A program made the position numbers and the translations under genes. This document shows positions 1 to 9,793 of a stretch of 27,621 nt of DNA, in pieces. The notes under the pieces were generated by a model, which saw only the letters and a list, made by a program, of their open reading frames with translations, ran no database searches and was not told where the DNA came from. Each line of letters starts with the position of its first letter. Positions within the stretch are counted from its first letter, which is position 1. Where the stretch lies: the NCBI GenBank assembly GCA_030037185.1, contig JASHRR010000872.1, forward strand, positions 1 to 27,621. Direction: 5' to 3'. The stretch comes from Xanthobacteraceae bacterium. Lineage in GTDB: Bacteria; Pseudomonadota; Alphaproteobacteria; Rhizobiales; Xanthobacteraceae.

Positions 1-962
1 AGGACTTCAATCGAACCGATGTGCCTGTGCATGTTTAAGGCGGCGCAACGTGGTGACTTATCCCCCGGCCCAGCTGTCCTGATTTGGATTGTGCTCCACT
101 ACGACGATGTAAATTAAACGACAGCGCGATGCTTTCATCGCAGGCATGATGCCGGATTACAGTCGCGGCCGGAAGGCAATGGAAAGCAGTCGGGAAAATT
201 GGGGTGGCCAAGCGGCTCTGGCGCAGCAGCGTAAGATGTGAAAGCAATCTACGCCGACGTTCTGCAAGAGCGTCCGTTGAACTCGCTGTCAAAGCGCAGA
301 CTTCATGAGTTTAATACCGCCGGGTTGCCGGGTTTGAGAAGCGCTACACGCGAAGAGATCGTTTCATGCAGGGCGGGTCGGCCGGAGGCCGGTGAGGAAC
401 TAAAAAGTAGGGAAAACGGGGTTTTTCCAACTGAGCATGCCTTATCGTTCCGGAAGCCTCCAGATGCTTCGGAACGACATGGCCGAAAAGTCGACAACGA
501 ACCAAAGTAGCCACAGACCATGGCGCAATACGAGCGTGACGCCGAGGCCGTGAGTGCTCGCGCCAAAGCATGGCGCGACGAATACTCGGCTTCGGCTGAA
601 CCCAGCATCAATCTCGCTCACTCGACCATGGGCGGCTGGCACACGTTCATCCGCGACTGCCAGCGCTTCGTTTCAGGCGAACGGTGCGAGAAGCGGCGGC
701 GCTTGGCCGGGATGAGCGTGCACTGTTCGGCGTCCACCACGTACGGCCGGACGCCTTGTCATGGTCGGGTGCACTGCACCACCTGCATGGCGGTGAGATT
801 ACGGCCGTCACCGCCAGGCTGATGAGTTTTAGAACTGTCGGTGGTGTCCGGCAAACGCTGCACCGACACGAGCATAAGCGAAAAGCATCGATGGAATGCG
901 GCTAACTGAGCGTACTGGTAATAACGCGGAAGTGAACGCAACCGATCCGAAGCCGATGGCAT
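1..962. other. No confident gene; possible decayed ORFs
   Basis: No intact gene is recognised here. On the plus strand, 520-690 reads as a protein-like stretch beginning MAQYERDAEAVSARAKAW. A second protein-like stretch follows in another frame (684-830, containing GVHHVRPDALSWSGALHHL). The two could be one gene broken by a frameshift near 680. I do not recognise the family, and no good ribosome binding site precedes 520. Confidence 0.3.
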
Positions 963-1142
963 CTAATCGCCGTTGACATGCCCTAGTGTACTCAGCTCCT
1001 CGGCCTCAGCCAACTCGCTGTCATATTCTGCCATCTGCCGATAGTGGCTTTGAGTTTGGGTTGAGGCGTCAGCCGCTGCGAGGCGCCGACACTCCTTCGC
1101 CAGGTAGCGGTAACGTTGTGCCCGCTTCAATGCATCCGACAT
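963..1142 (-). CDS. Small conserved hypothetical protein (59 aa)
   Basis: The 59-residue protein begins MSDALKRAQRYRYLAKECRR and ends in a glutamate-rich AEAEELSTLG segment. Short helical proteins with this pattern (basic N-terminal helix with YRxLAxECRRLAA, then YRxMAExYxxLAEAEE) are common in Bradyrhizobium and relatives; this is recalled family knowledge, and no function is known to me. The protein is probably cytoplasmic: it has no signal peptide or membrane segment. The start is placed at MSDAL rather than a longer upstream start because the upstream extension is cysteine- and proline-rich and does not resemble the family. Confidence 0.6.
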   Translation of the reverse strand: MSDALKRAQRYRYLAKECRRLAAADASTQTQSHYRQMAEYDSELAEAEELSTLGHVNGD

Positions 1143-1418
1143 GATGATCTCCGCACAGCAAACGGCGGCGCCGGATCGTTGGCAGGGGCGCGTGGAACGC
1201 AGGGCTGGTGATAATGCCAAGTCACCGGTCGCCGCAGTCACGATAGCCATCGTCATACACAGGGGGCCCTTGCCGGTCCCTCAGTCGGCAACCCAACAGA
1301 GCTACAAAGGTTCCCAAAGGCTGCGGCGCCTTACGAGGCCGTAATGGGCGGTCCATGCGTCCGTAATGTAAGGACGGATAGGATCTGTCTGACGGCCTCC
1401 AGCAAACCGCGATCGCCT

Positions 1419-1535
1419 ATGGCCCCTCAGATTGATCATCGAGTCATGGTTCTGAGCCTGCTGTGGTCTGCGCTCGCTCTCTGCGGGATCAGTTCACTCG
1501 TTTATGACGTGGGTCGTTGGCTGAGCGCCTGGTGA
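1419..1535 (+). CDS. Possible small membrane protein (38 aa)
   Basis: A short reading frame beginning MAPQIDHRVMVLSLLW has one hydrophobic segment (about residues 10-30) followed by a polar C-terminus VGRWLSAW. This shape fits a single-pass small membrane protein. There is no clear ribosome binding site and no neighbour in the same direction. It could be a chance ORF in a gene-poor region, and I do not recognise a family. Confidence 0.25.
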   Translation: MAPQIDHRVMVLSLLWSALALCGISSLVYDVGRWLSAW

Positions 1536-1952
1536 GGCGTACCCTTTTTGACTTCGGTGGCGCCGAGAAATCAGGGAGGAACGCACTGCGGCGGCTGGCG
1601 TTGAATTTACGCGTGTGGTGGGTGTGTTGAGCGCCTCACGTGGCCCCGGTCCTTGCTTCGCAGAAGCTTCAGATGGGCCGGGGCCAGCCTAAGAAGACCA
1701 ACGGCATGCTCAGCTCTGAACGTTCCTCCATTGGTCGTCCGACTCAATCGGAAACATCGGCGTTGCATGGTCGCTAAGCCGGAGAAATGAAGGACCCAGC
1801 GCGCGATGCTTGGCCACCTCTAAATGTCTGAGCGCTTCTATATACTGCCATCGCGCGCATAGTAGCCTTTCTGCTACCCGATCGCGGTGGTCGGCCGGCA
1901 CGCTAGCAAGTTGTCTCCACCGCGACGCTGCAGTCGGACCGCGACCAGCGTG
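1536..1952. other. Intergenic, nothing recognised
   Basis: About 420 bases with no supported gene or RNA. It lies beyond the 3' end of the minus-strand secreted-family gene. I see no clear terminator hairpin with a T-tract. Confidence 0.4.
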
Positions 1953-2891
1953 CTAGAAATCGGGACGGTTCGCTGTCGGGACGACGGCTTCGTTTTTCCC
2001 GGCGTAGAAATCGAATATGTTTTCAGCGCAAGCAATTTCCATCCATTCCTGTGCCGGCCGCTCATAAGTTATTGTCGCTGACCAGGGCATCGTAAAGACG
2101 CCTTCATCGTCCACGGTGAAGACAAGTTGCAGGCGCTTGCCCCTATATGTGGGATCGGAAGCTGTGTCAGTGGTCCTGATATTCTCTCTAATGTTGCGCG
2201 CTACGGCCGCCTGGGCTTCCTCATAATCGATCAGCCGATAGCGTTCCACGACGTGTAGTGCCGAGCTGTAAGGGGCGCCGTACATGTCGACCATTGCGAA
2301 TGGCCGATCGGTTTTGACCCCGATCGTGTCGATGACCAGCGTGTCGCCTTCGTAATGCCCAACGGAATCCCCGTACCACGACGGCGTCACTTGCGCTGGA
2401 TGAAGCTGGTTTAGGCGCACTTGTCGGACTTCATGATCCCGCAGATAAAGGAAAACGACTCGGCGCGGCTGCTGCAGCATCTGCATGCCAGGTTGGAAAA
2501 AGATGTAGGGCACCCCGGAGGGCCAGCACCGGTTGCTCGGCGTCGGATAGGTTACGCCCGACAAGGAAATTTCGCCGAGCCTTTTCACAACTTCCGCCGC
2601 CTCGGGCTTCAAGATCGGATTGGTGTAATCGCCGACGAACTGGCTGGAATTGCCTAGGCCGTTCTGGCGGCGTGACTTATTCAAGACCGGCCCCGGCCCC
2701 GATGCCGGCGGCTCGACGCCTGGAAAGTATGGGTGGACCCACACGCCGGAAAAATCCGGCGTCGATGCCACGCTTTGCCTAGCGCTAGGGCCTGGCCCAC
2801 CCGCGGGCGGCACCGCCTGCCCCAGTGCGCTCGTCGAAACCGCTGCTGCTAGCGTCAAAAATAAAGTGAAATCTCGCCGGTGTGGATTCAT
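1953..2891 (-). CDS. Secreted protein, GDSxGHYEGDTLVIDT family (copy 1)
   Basis: A predicted exported protein of about 312 residues and unknown function. The N-terminus MNPHRRDFTLFLTLAAA carries a twin-arginine-like pair before a hydrophobic core and an Ala-x-Ala-like end, so export (possibly by Tat) is likely. The mature part has a DFSGVW motif, a GDYTNPILKP segment shared with the copy at 19.4 kb, and the family signature GDSVGHYEGDTLVIDTIG. It then has HVVERYRLID and a C-terminal CAEN, ending in RPDF. Four other intact copies lie in this window. An in-frame ATG six codons upstream (2909) is possible; I prefer 2891 because it puts the positive charges directly before the hydrophobic segment. 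The family is known to me only as hypothetical proteins found in several copies in Bradyrhizobium-like and acidobacterial genomes. Confidence 0.8.
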   Translation of the reverse strand: MNPHRRDFTLFLTLAAAVSTSALGQAVPPAGGPGPSARQSVASTPDFSGVWVHPYFPGVEPPASGPGPVLNKSRRQNGLGNSSQFVGDYTNPILKPEAAEVVKRLGEISLSGVTYPTPSNRCWPSGVPYIFFQPGMQMLQQPRRVVFLYLRDHEVRQVRLNQLHPAQVTPSWYGDSVGHYEGDTLVIDTIGVKTDRPFAMVDMYGAPYSSALHVVERYRLIDYEEAQAAVARNIRENIRTTDTASDPTYRGKRLQLVFTVDDEGVFTMPWSATITYERPAQEWMEIACAENIFDFYAGKNEAVVPTANRPDF

Positions 2892-3524
2892 GGCCTGCTC
2901 AGCCTTCATGGCCCAGGTTTACCTATATACCAAAGAGCACCATTGCGCACGAGTATTCCATGCCGTCACTTGCTGCCCAGTCCCAATTTGGTTGCAGGAG
3001 CTGCGGGCGCTCTGCGGATTTTGCTGTAGGCTCAGGCAAGCGGGGTGAAGCGACACGGCGATGAGTGTTGCCTTGCCGCTTGCGCAGCATCGGTGACATG
3101 CGCACGGCCAGCATTCCTCTAGTGTTAGGCTCCAAAGCGAGTAGTGGCCGCGACTCTTTCTCGGGAAAGGCATGTGTCTTAGTCTGCGCGGCCACGACGG
3201 GCAACAGCCTGCGTTTTTAACGCCGCCTCGATATTGGCGAGTTGATCGCCCCCCAACAGCGACGATATCGGCGAAGCGGCCCGTGGAGCCGCAGCTCCTT
3301 CCCGGCCCGGGCAGTTTCCGTGGGGCGTCGCGGCATATACCGTCGTCTTCCCTCAGATTCCGATTAGTCGGTAGCAGATTATGCCCGAACTGCGCGCAGT
3401 TCGCCTGCAGCGCGACGGCAGCCTTGGGCCAGAACCGATAGTTCTTCCAAGCACAAGGAGCGGCAGGCTATCGTGACGAGCGCTCGGCGCGCTGCGCGGC
3501 GCTTTGCACCGGTGGGAGGCTTTA
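2892..3524. other. Divergent intergenic region
   Basis: About 630 bases lie between the minus-strand secreted-family gene and the plus-strand amidase. It should hold promoters for both genes, but I cannot place convincing -35/-10 boxes. No RNA gene or intact ORF is supported. Confidence 0.4.
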
Positions 3525-5117
3525 ATGAACAGAGCAGCATTTCTGATCCTGATACTGTTGGCGGCGTCGCGCCCCGTTTTTGGCGCGAAGACGATTGATC
3601 TCGACTCCGCGACGATTGCCGACATAACCGCCGCCTTTAATGCCGGCACCCTGACCGCCGAGGATCTGGTCCAATTGTGCCTCGCCCGTATCCGCAGCTA
3701 CGATCGTCAGGGGCCATCACTTCATGCGGTGATGGTAATCAATCCCAAAGCCCTCGAAACGGCACGAGAGCTCGATGTGGAACGGAAGACTAAGGGGCCT
3801 CGCTCCGCGCTTCACGGAATTCCCGTTGTGCTCAAGGACAATTACAACACGGCCGATATGCCGACAACCGGCGGCTCCGTCCTGCTCGAAGGTTCTATTC
3901 CTCCCGCCGACGCCTTCGTCGTGAAGAAGCTGCGCGACGCGGGAGCTATCATCCTGGCAAAGGTGAACATGTCGGAGTTTGCCTCAGCGGCCCCGCGCAG
4001 CTCGCTCGGTGGGCAGTCGTTGAACCCCCATGACCTCAACCGATCGCCGGCAGGTTCGTCCGGCGGTACAGGCGTTGCTATCGCGGCGGCGTACGCGCCG
4101 CTCGGTATGGGGACCGATACCGGCGGGTCCATCCGCGGTCCTTCGACGGCGAACGGTATTGTCGGTTTGAAGCCGACGCATGGTCTGCTCAGTAGAAGTG
4201 GAATCATTCCACTTTCGCTGACATTTGACACTGGGGGGCCGATGGCCCGCAGTGTCAACGATGTTGCAGTCGCACTGGGCACCATGACGGGCATCGATCC
4301 CGCCGACGCCGCTACCAAGAAAAGTGAAGGCAAGTTCTCCACCGACTACACCAGGGACCTGAACACCGGCGCGCTCAACGGTGCCCGTATCGGCATCGCG
4401 CGCGACTTTCTCGGCGCCGATCCTGATGTCGATTGGGTGATCGAAGCGTCGCTCGACGCCATGCGCAAGGCAGGCGCAACGATCGTCGAAGTACGGTTTC
4501 CGAAATGGCTGCTCGATTCGAAGCTCGAGTTTTATGATGCTATCCGTATGCCGGAATTTGCGGCGCAGATCAAAGATTATCTCGCCACCATCGGACCGAG
4601 CTATCCCAAGACCATCGAAGACATGATCGACCGGTCCAATCGCTTCACCGGATTGCGAGCTGATGGCGCCCGCCCGAATCCAACTCGCTGGGCCTTGTTC
4701 AGGCGAGAAGCATCGAGCGGAAGTCTCGAGGACTACCACTACACATCTGTCCGCGATTTCGGTCTGCCGTTGGTTCGAGCGGCCGTCGAGGGTCTCTTCA
4801 CTTCAGAGAAGGTGGACGCGATCGTGTATCCGACATCGCCCCGCCGGCCCGCATTGCTCGCCGCGCCGCCCGACACCGCTCCCGCAAGCCCGACGGCATC
4901 GGCGACGAACATCGCCAATCTGACCGGTTTTCCGGATCTCATCGTGCCTGCGGGATTCACCGGAGACAACCTTCCCGTCGGCATTTCCTTCTTCGGCCTC
5001 GCATTCAGCGAGCAAAAACTCTTGTCTCTCGGATACAGCTTCGAACAAGCGACACATGCCCGCCGCCGGCCGGTACACGCGCCTGCGCTCAAGGGTGAAT
5101 CGATATCAGTGCCTTAG
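3525..5117 (+). CDS. Amidase-signature family hydrolase, exported
   Basis: A 530-residue amidase-signature enzyme that should hydrolyse a carboxamide to a carboxylate and ammonia; the substrate cannot be told from sequence. The catalytic triad is visible: Lys104 in VVLKDN, the cis-Ser pair S178/S179 in SPAGSSGG, and the nucleophile S202 in DTGGSIRGPS. The 24-residue spacing from S178 to S202 matches the family. The N-terminus MNRAAFLILILLAASRPVFG is a signal peptide, so the enzyme probably acts in the periplasm, which is less usual for the family. The ATG at 3525 is chosen because GGGAGG lies about 5 bases upstream; an in-frame ATG 7 codons earlier lacks this. It stands alone. A remnant of the secreted family and a minus-strand RidA gene lie downstream. 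Confidence 0.9.
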   Translation: MNRAAFLILILLAASRPVFGAKTIDLDSATIADITAAFNAGTLTAEDLVQLCLARIRSYDRQGPSLHAVMVINPKALETARELDVERKTKGPRSALHGIPVVLKDNYNTADMPTTGGSVLLEGSIPPADAFVVKKLRDAGAIILAKVNMSEFASAAPRSSLGGQSLNPHDLNRSPAGSSGGTGVAIAAAYAPLGMGTDTGGSIRGPSTANGIVGLKPTHGLLSRSGIIPLSLTFDTGGPMARSVNDVAVALGTMTGIDPADAATKKSEGKFSTDYTRDLNTGALNGARIGIARDFLGADPDVDWVIEASLDAMRKAGATIVEVRFPKWLLDSKLEFYDAIRMPEFAAQIKDYLATIGPSYPKTIEDMIDRSNRFTGLRADGARPNPTRWALFRREASSGSLEDYHYTSVRDFGLPLVRAAVEGLFTSEKVDAIVYPTSPRRPALLAAPPDTAPASPTASATNIANLTGFPDLIVPAGFTGDNLPVGISFFGLAFSEQKLLSLGYSFEQATHARRRPVHAPALKGESISVP

Positions 5118-5377
5118 CCTGCTGGCCGTCTTGTCACTTGCTACGCGGCTGAACGGAAAGTCTCAGGTTCAGTACCTTTCTGCCGTGGGACCCCGATCGG
5201 TGGCGTGCGCCCAAGCGGTTACGGGCGTACGGCCTTGAACTGTTCTTGCTTGGTCGGTGTTCCAACTTGCTGGAGTGGTACCGCCTTCCCTGCACTATTG
5301 AATATACGCTATGCCTCCGTTGATAGGCGAAAGGCGAAGAACACGGGCTTTGCCCGAAACCCGTTGTCCGGCGTGGG

Positions 5378-5490
5378 GTGAAATCTTCGAGGCTGCTCGA
5401 TGAAGACCCGAACAGTCGCTATGATGTACTCAAGGTCGAGAACCGGAATTTCAAAAGGCCGTGCCAGTTCGAATCCACTGCATTGCTACG
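5378..5490 (+). pseudogene. Remnant of a secreted-family gene
   Basis: In the plus frame from 5378, the translation has LDEDPNSRYDVLKVENRNFKRP. This closely matches the middle of the two tandem proteins at 7.8-9.6 kb (for example DVLEVETRNFKGP in the second copy). The similarity fades just after, where the RidA gene's 3' end begins on the opposite strand. No matching sequence is visible upstream, so only about 30 residues of an about 278-residue protein remain. It is a degraded sixth copy of the family in this window. Confidence 0.65.
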
Positions 5491-5881
5491 CGGAGAGGAC
5501 CGCTATTGCGGTGATCTCGACCATGATCTCCGGAACGGCAAAGGCGGCCGCAGTCAACAACGTGCTGGCTGGGAACTGATCCCGGTAGATTTCTTTGCGG
5601 ATATCGGTGAAGCGTTGCGAGTAGCGTCCGTCCGAAACCGATACGGTCATCCAGACAATGTCCTTTAGCGTGCCGCCGGCGCGGGCGAGGGTCTTCTCGA
5701 TATTTTTGAACGCTTGTCGCGTCTGGGCGTCGAAGTTCCCCGCCAGCGAAGCTCCGGAGTCGTCGACAAACCCGACGTGGCCCGCCAGCCATACCGTCTT
5801 GCCGCCCTCGGTGATGACAGCTGGCGAGTACGAATATTTTGCTTCCCAGGACGGTTCGATAACCGTTTTCTTCAGCGCCAT
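5486..5881 (-). CDS. RidA/YjgF-family protein
   Basis: A 131-residue protein of the RidA/YjgF/UK114 superfamily, whose members deaminate reactive enamine/imine intermediates or have related hydrolytic or scavenging roles, usually as trimers in the cytoplasm. Visible family features are WLAGHVGFVDDSG near the N-terminus, TRQAFKNIEKTLARAGGTLKDIV in the middle and FPASTLLTAAAFAVPEIMVEI at the C-terminus. The canonical arginine of RidA (in the R-x-C/V-V region) is not obvious, so this belongs to a more divergent subgroup and imine deaminase activity is not assured. The start at 5881 is chosen because GGAGAG lies 4 bases before it; the open frame continues upstream but loses protein-like character. 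It overlaps the 3' end of the plus-strand remnant. Confidence 0.85.
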   Translation of the reverse strand: MALKKTVIEPSWEAKYSYSPAVITEGGKTVWLAGHVGFVDDSGASLAGNFDAQTRQAFKNIEKTLARAGGTLKDIVWMTVSVSDGRYSQRFTDIRKEIYRDQFPASTLLTAAAFAVPEIMVEITAIAVLSA

Positions 5882-7808
5882 TTCACTCTCCATCGCTGCG
5901 GGGACGTTTGCACGCTGAGAGGCGGTATAACGTATCGACGAGGCAGACACCACTGAAGGGCGCCTCGTTGCGATCTTGCGAATCGGTCGCTCAGCACGAC
6001 GAGCCGATGACTTGAGGTCGCGGTGCGTCAGATGCGTGCGTGCTTGGCGGCGAACCGACAACATGTCATTGCTCCGGTGCCTGACAACCGCAAGAGCTTG
6101 GAAAAATAAGGAAGCAATGATTTCCGATATGAACGGACCGAAAGTGCATCCGCAAGCGCCGGACTGCGAAGGAGCTCTCCCGGGCACGGGCCGCCGCCAG
6201 TCGCCGAGCACCGAGGCGCTCGCGGACACGTGCGGGCCAACTGCTCTGGACGAGGTATCGCTATGATCAGGATCAACCGCATCGCCTAGGCCGTGTTCAA
6301 CACTCGCGATCTCGGCAAGCACTTGGCGCGCGTTGTCTATCTGAGCGCCGGTGTGGACCACCATACGGTTGAGCTGCGCAGCGAACGAGGCCGGCTGCGC
6401 CGTAGCCGGTTTCGGGGGTCCGCCCCGCTCCGACCTGAAGAGTTCGTCGCTCAAATCGAAACGCGCGGGCTCGTCGAAGCCATCGGGCACTCGACGCGCG
6501 CGTTCCGTTCGGGTCATCAAAGGTCACGAGATTAGCGATATTCGGCAGCGGTAGCGCATTCCTTGATCTCGATCTCACGCGCCCCTGTGCAGCGAGCGGA
6601 TCCCTCTCTGCGAACTCGCGGGCTGCGGATGCGGTGAAGGTATTGAAAATGCTCAGGCTGTTACCGGTGGGCGCTTCCCGACAACGCCCCAGACACGAAA
6701 GGCGCGCCTCCGCAGTGGGAGTTTCAGGTGTTCAAATGGTCCGCAAGATATGGCGATCTGCTCGCCGCGAGACTTGACCGTCAAACAACGGACAATAGCC
6801 GCCGGCGGAACAGGTGACTGGTGAAGCGATCGAGATCTTCGCAGAGAGGCGAATCATGAGGTCCTCCCAGTGGCTCTGGAACCTCACCTGCGCCGGCGCG
6901 TGCTTGACGGGGGATCTAATCCAATAACAGTAATTGAGGTGATATACGCACCCAGCTTCGCGCCAATCTCCCGGCGGTCGTTACCACAAATTTGGCACAC
7001 GCGCTTCATCTGCGGAGAGCAGAGATGCAGTGGAGGCGATGAAACCCGCGTCGCTGCCATGATGGGTCAACCCGCGCGTCGCCCGCCGGGATGTTCGACG
7101 CAGACGATCTTGCGGGCGCCAGATTTCAGGACAACCTCAGGCCGGTACAGACAGAATCCGTTCTGCCGTGTCGGCTGGCGATCCGAAGGGTTGCTTACCG
7201 GGAGAGGGTGAGGCAACCGGACACGAGAGAAATGGTAAGAGAACCGTGCGAGCTGTCGTTCGATCATCGATCAACAACGCGAGCAACTTGCCGGCCGATA
7301 ATAGGGATCGCGGCCTGCCGCGGGCGCCGCGACCGGCGACGCGGCCGCTGGTCCGGCATTGCCGGAAACGCCGTGCTGCCTGCTCGAGGCTTGAAACGTC
7401 GGACCGGGGAATTTGCGGCCCGGCAAGACCTAGCATCGGAACCAAGCTGCCGCACGCTGGTCTCCGTCGAGTGACCTGCGTGCGGCAACGTGCCATACAA
7501 GCCGGTACGTGATCATTTTGTCAGCGCGTCGCACCAAACTGGCCTCGTGGCCGACGACCGATAGAAGCACAATCCGTACTTTTTTACAGCTGTGACGATC
7601 AAAGACCTCCACTATGGCGCATGCGCCCTATAGTGTTGCGAGAGCGTTCCTGCGCCGGGTGCCGTGCGAAGCTGCGCTTGATCGCCCGGTTGGCGGGAGC
7701 TCGTCGGCCGCTTGCTCGGCGATGTTCAACGAGACACGGCTGCCGGGCTTGGATGCCTGCGCTGGCCTTTGCTAGAATTGAGGCCATGCCTTCTTGACGG
7801 AGGATGAC
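5882..7808. other. Long gap with no recognised gene
   Basis: Nearly 2 kb without a supportable gene. The open frame reading back from RidA to 6520 on the minus strand contains a moderately protein-like part (FAAQLNRMVVHTGAQIDNARQ region, about 6290-6450). Opposing frames are equally open and no family is recognised. The rest looks like decayed sequence. The last bases (7796-7802, ACGGAGG) are the ribosome binding site of the following gene. Confidence 0.4.
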
Positions 7809-8645
7809 ATGCTTCACCGCAATTCCATTGCCGGCTTGGCGCTGGCGGGCGCGCTCTTGATGACGATGGCAGGTGCGCAGGCCTTTGACGAGACGAAGTA
7901 TCCCGACTGGTCCGGCCAGTGGCGCAAGCCCCAGGGGATCGGCAACCAATGGGACCAGACGAAGCCACCCGGCCGCGCCCAGCAGCCGCCGCTCACGGCC
8001 GAATACCAGGCAATCTTCGAGGCGAGTCTGGCCGATCAGGCGGCCGGTGGCCAAGGGGCGGATATTCGGATTACCTGCGTGTCGACGGGCATGCCGCGCA
8101 TGATGACGGCGGTTCGACCGTTCGAGTTCGTGATCACGCCGAAAGTCACTTACATCAATTTCGAGAACAATCAGCCCCGCCGCATCTACACCGATGGCCG
8201 CGGCTTCCCCAAGGACGAGGAAGCCACCTGGTCCGGCTATTCAATCGGCAAATGGCTCGACACCGACAGCGATGGCCGCTTCGATACGCTCGAAGTCGAG
8301 ACCCGGAACTTCAAAGGCCCGCGCGTTTACGAAGCGAGCGGCATCCCGCTTCATAGCGATAACGAGTCGATTGTCCACGAGCGCATCACGCTCGACAAAC
8401 AGAACAACGACCTGCTTCGTTATGAGATCACCACCATCGACCACGCGCTGACCAGGCCATGGACGGTGTTGAAGACGTTCCGGCGCGAGCGCAACGTCCT
8501 CTGGTCTGAGGACCAGTGCAGCGAGAACAACAATCACGTCGTCGTCGGCAAGGAATTCTACTTCCTGTCCGGTGATGGCTATCTGATGCCGACGCGCAAA
8601 GACCAGCCGCCGCCGGACAGCCGCTATTTCAGGACCGGGCGGTGA
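7809..8645 (+). CDS. Secreted protein, tandem copy A (278 aa)
   Basis: An exported protein of unknown function. The signal peptide is MLHRNSIAGLALAGALLMTM, with likely cleavage after GAQA. The mature part begins FDETKYPDWSGQWRKP. It carries RRIYTDGRGFP, a SIGKWLDTDSDGRFDTLEVE block in the position where the other family copies have GDSxGHxEGDTLVxDT, and then TRNFKGPR. DHALTRPWTVLKTF and SENNNHVVVGKE follow. It is plainly homologous along its length to the next gene, 79 bases downstream, and both are 278 residues long. The start at 7809 is set by GGAGG six bases upstream; an in-frame ATG five codons earlier has no such site. The two genes are probably co-transcribed. Confidence 0.85.
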   Translation: MLHRNSIAGLALAGALLMTMAGAQAFDETKYPDWSGQWRKPQGIGNQWDQTKPPGRAQQPPLTAEYQAIFEASLADQAAGGQGADIRITCVSTGMPRMMTAVRPFEFVITPKVTYINFENNQPRRIYTDGRGFPKDEEATWSGYSIGKWLDTDSDGRFDTLEVETRNFKGPRVYEASGIPLHSDNESIVHERITLDKQNNDLLRYEITTIDHALTRPWTVLKTFRRERNVLWSEDQCSENNNHVVVGKEFYFLSGDGYLMPTRKDQPPPDSRYFRTGR

Positions 8646-8724
8646 CGCTTGCCCGATGAAGGTGGTCGCAGCAAGTCGATCCTCACCGGCCTGACCTCGC
8701 CAATTCTCGCTATCGGAGGACATC

Positions 8725-9561
8725 ATGCTCCAAAAATGCTCGCTGGCCGTGCTCGTGATCGCGGCCGAACTGGTGCTCTCGAGCCGCATGGTCGCAGCGT
8801 TCGATGATTCGAAGTATCCCGACTGGTCAGGTCAATGGAGGCGGCCGTCCAGTGTCGGCACGCAATGGGATCAGACCAAGCGTCCAGGACTCGCTCAGCA
8901 GGCGCCGTTGATTCCCGAGTACCAGGCTCGACTGCAGGCGAGCATCGCCGACCAAGCGCGCGGCGGACAGGGCGACGATGTCCGCGTCAGCTGTATCACT
9001 GCCGGCATGCCCCGCATCATGACCGGCACGCGACCCTTCGAATTGGTAGTCCTGCCGACCGTCACCTACGTCTATGGTGAAGGAAATATGCCACGCCGCA
9101 TCTACACAGATGGCCGCAACTTCCCGACAGACGAGGAACCCACCTATATGGGGTACTCGATCGGCAAGTGGATCGATGACGACGGAGACGGCAAATATGA
9201 CGTGCTCGAAGTCGAAACCCGCAACTTCAAGGGGCCCCGAACCTACGAATTTTCTGGCATTCTCCTGCACGACGACAACGCGAGTATCATCAAGGAGCGG
9301 TTTTTCCTCGACAGGGCCAACTCCGATCTCCTGCGCATCGAGATCACATCGATTGATCACGCGCTGACGCGGCCATGGACGGTGCTCAAAACCTTCCAGC
9401 GCGAGCACAACGTACTGTGGGCGGAATACGACTGCGCCGAGAGCAACAACCACGTGGTAGTTGGCAAGGAGTACTACTTCCTGTCTGGAGACGGCTACCT
9501 GATGCCTACGCGCAAGGATCAACCACCGCCAGACGCGCGGTATTTCAAGACACCGAAGTAG
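8725..9561 (+). CDS. Secreted protein, tandem copy B (278 aa)
   Basis: Second of a tandem pair. A hydrophobic leader MLQKCSLAVLVIAAELVLSS ends near MVAA, and the mature protein begins FDDSKYPDWSGQWRRP. It shares with copy A the segments RRIYTDGRNFPTDEEPT, SIGKWIDDDGDGKYDVLEVE, TRNFKGPR, DHALTRPWTVLKTF, NNHVVVGKEYYFLSGDGYLM and the C-terminal PTRKDQPPPD. Ribosome binding site GGAGG lies six bases before the ATG. Equal length and near-continuous similarity indicate a tandem duplication that has since diverged, mostly in the leader and at scattered positions. The aspartate-rich DDDGDGKYD segment resembles a calcium-binding loop, but that is only a resemblance. Function is unknown. Confidence 0.85.
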   Translation: MLQKCSLAVLVIAAELVLSSRMVAAFDDSKYPDWSGQWRRPSSVGTQWDQTKRPGLAQQAPLIPEYQARLQASIADQARGGQGDDVRVSCITAGMPRIMTGTRPFELVVLPTVTYVYGEGNMPRRIYTDGRNFPTDEEPTYMGYSIGKWIDDDGDGKYDVLEVETRNFKGPRTYEFSGILLHDDNASIIKERFFLDRANSDLLRIEITSIDHALTRPWTVLKTFQREHNVLWAEYDCAESNNHVVVGKEYYFLSGDGYLMPTRKDQPPPDARYFKTPK

Positions 9562-9620
9562 GGGGCGTAAGCGAAATGACCTACATAGATCCGATCGCCG
9601 TCACATAGGGTGGGAGAAAC

Positions 9621-9636
9621 CGGAGCGCTTGCTCCG
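9621..9636. terminator. Short hairpin downstream of tandem pair
   Basis: A perfect 6-bp stem (CGGAGC / GCTCCG) with loop GCTT lies about 60 bases after the stop codon of tandem copy B. No T-tract follows on the plus strand, so it is at most a weak or factor-assisted terminator. Confidence 0.25.
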
Positions 9637-9793
9637 AGGCGCCTGCCCGGGGCAAAATCTCATAACGTCCCGTTGCCAGGGAGCAATGCCGACCGAGTTC
9701 GCCTCGTCCAGCCAGGATCGCGTATTCGGATAGTGTAATGTTTGTCTCTTGCGACAAGACATTAAAAAGCACCGGTGAGCGGTGCCGGAACCG

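Noticed and set aside
3984..4739. 251-residue minus-strand ORF
   Set aside because: Antisense to the amidase gene.
5486..6520. 344-residue reading of the RidA frame
   Set aside because: Only the last 131 residues are RidA-like and a good ribosome binding site lies directly before that start; the upstream part is chance open frame.
8827..9522. 231-residue minus-strand ORF
   Set aside because: Antisense to tandem copy B.
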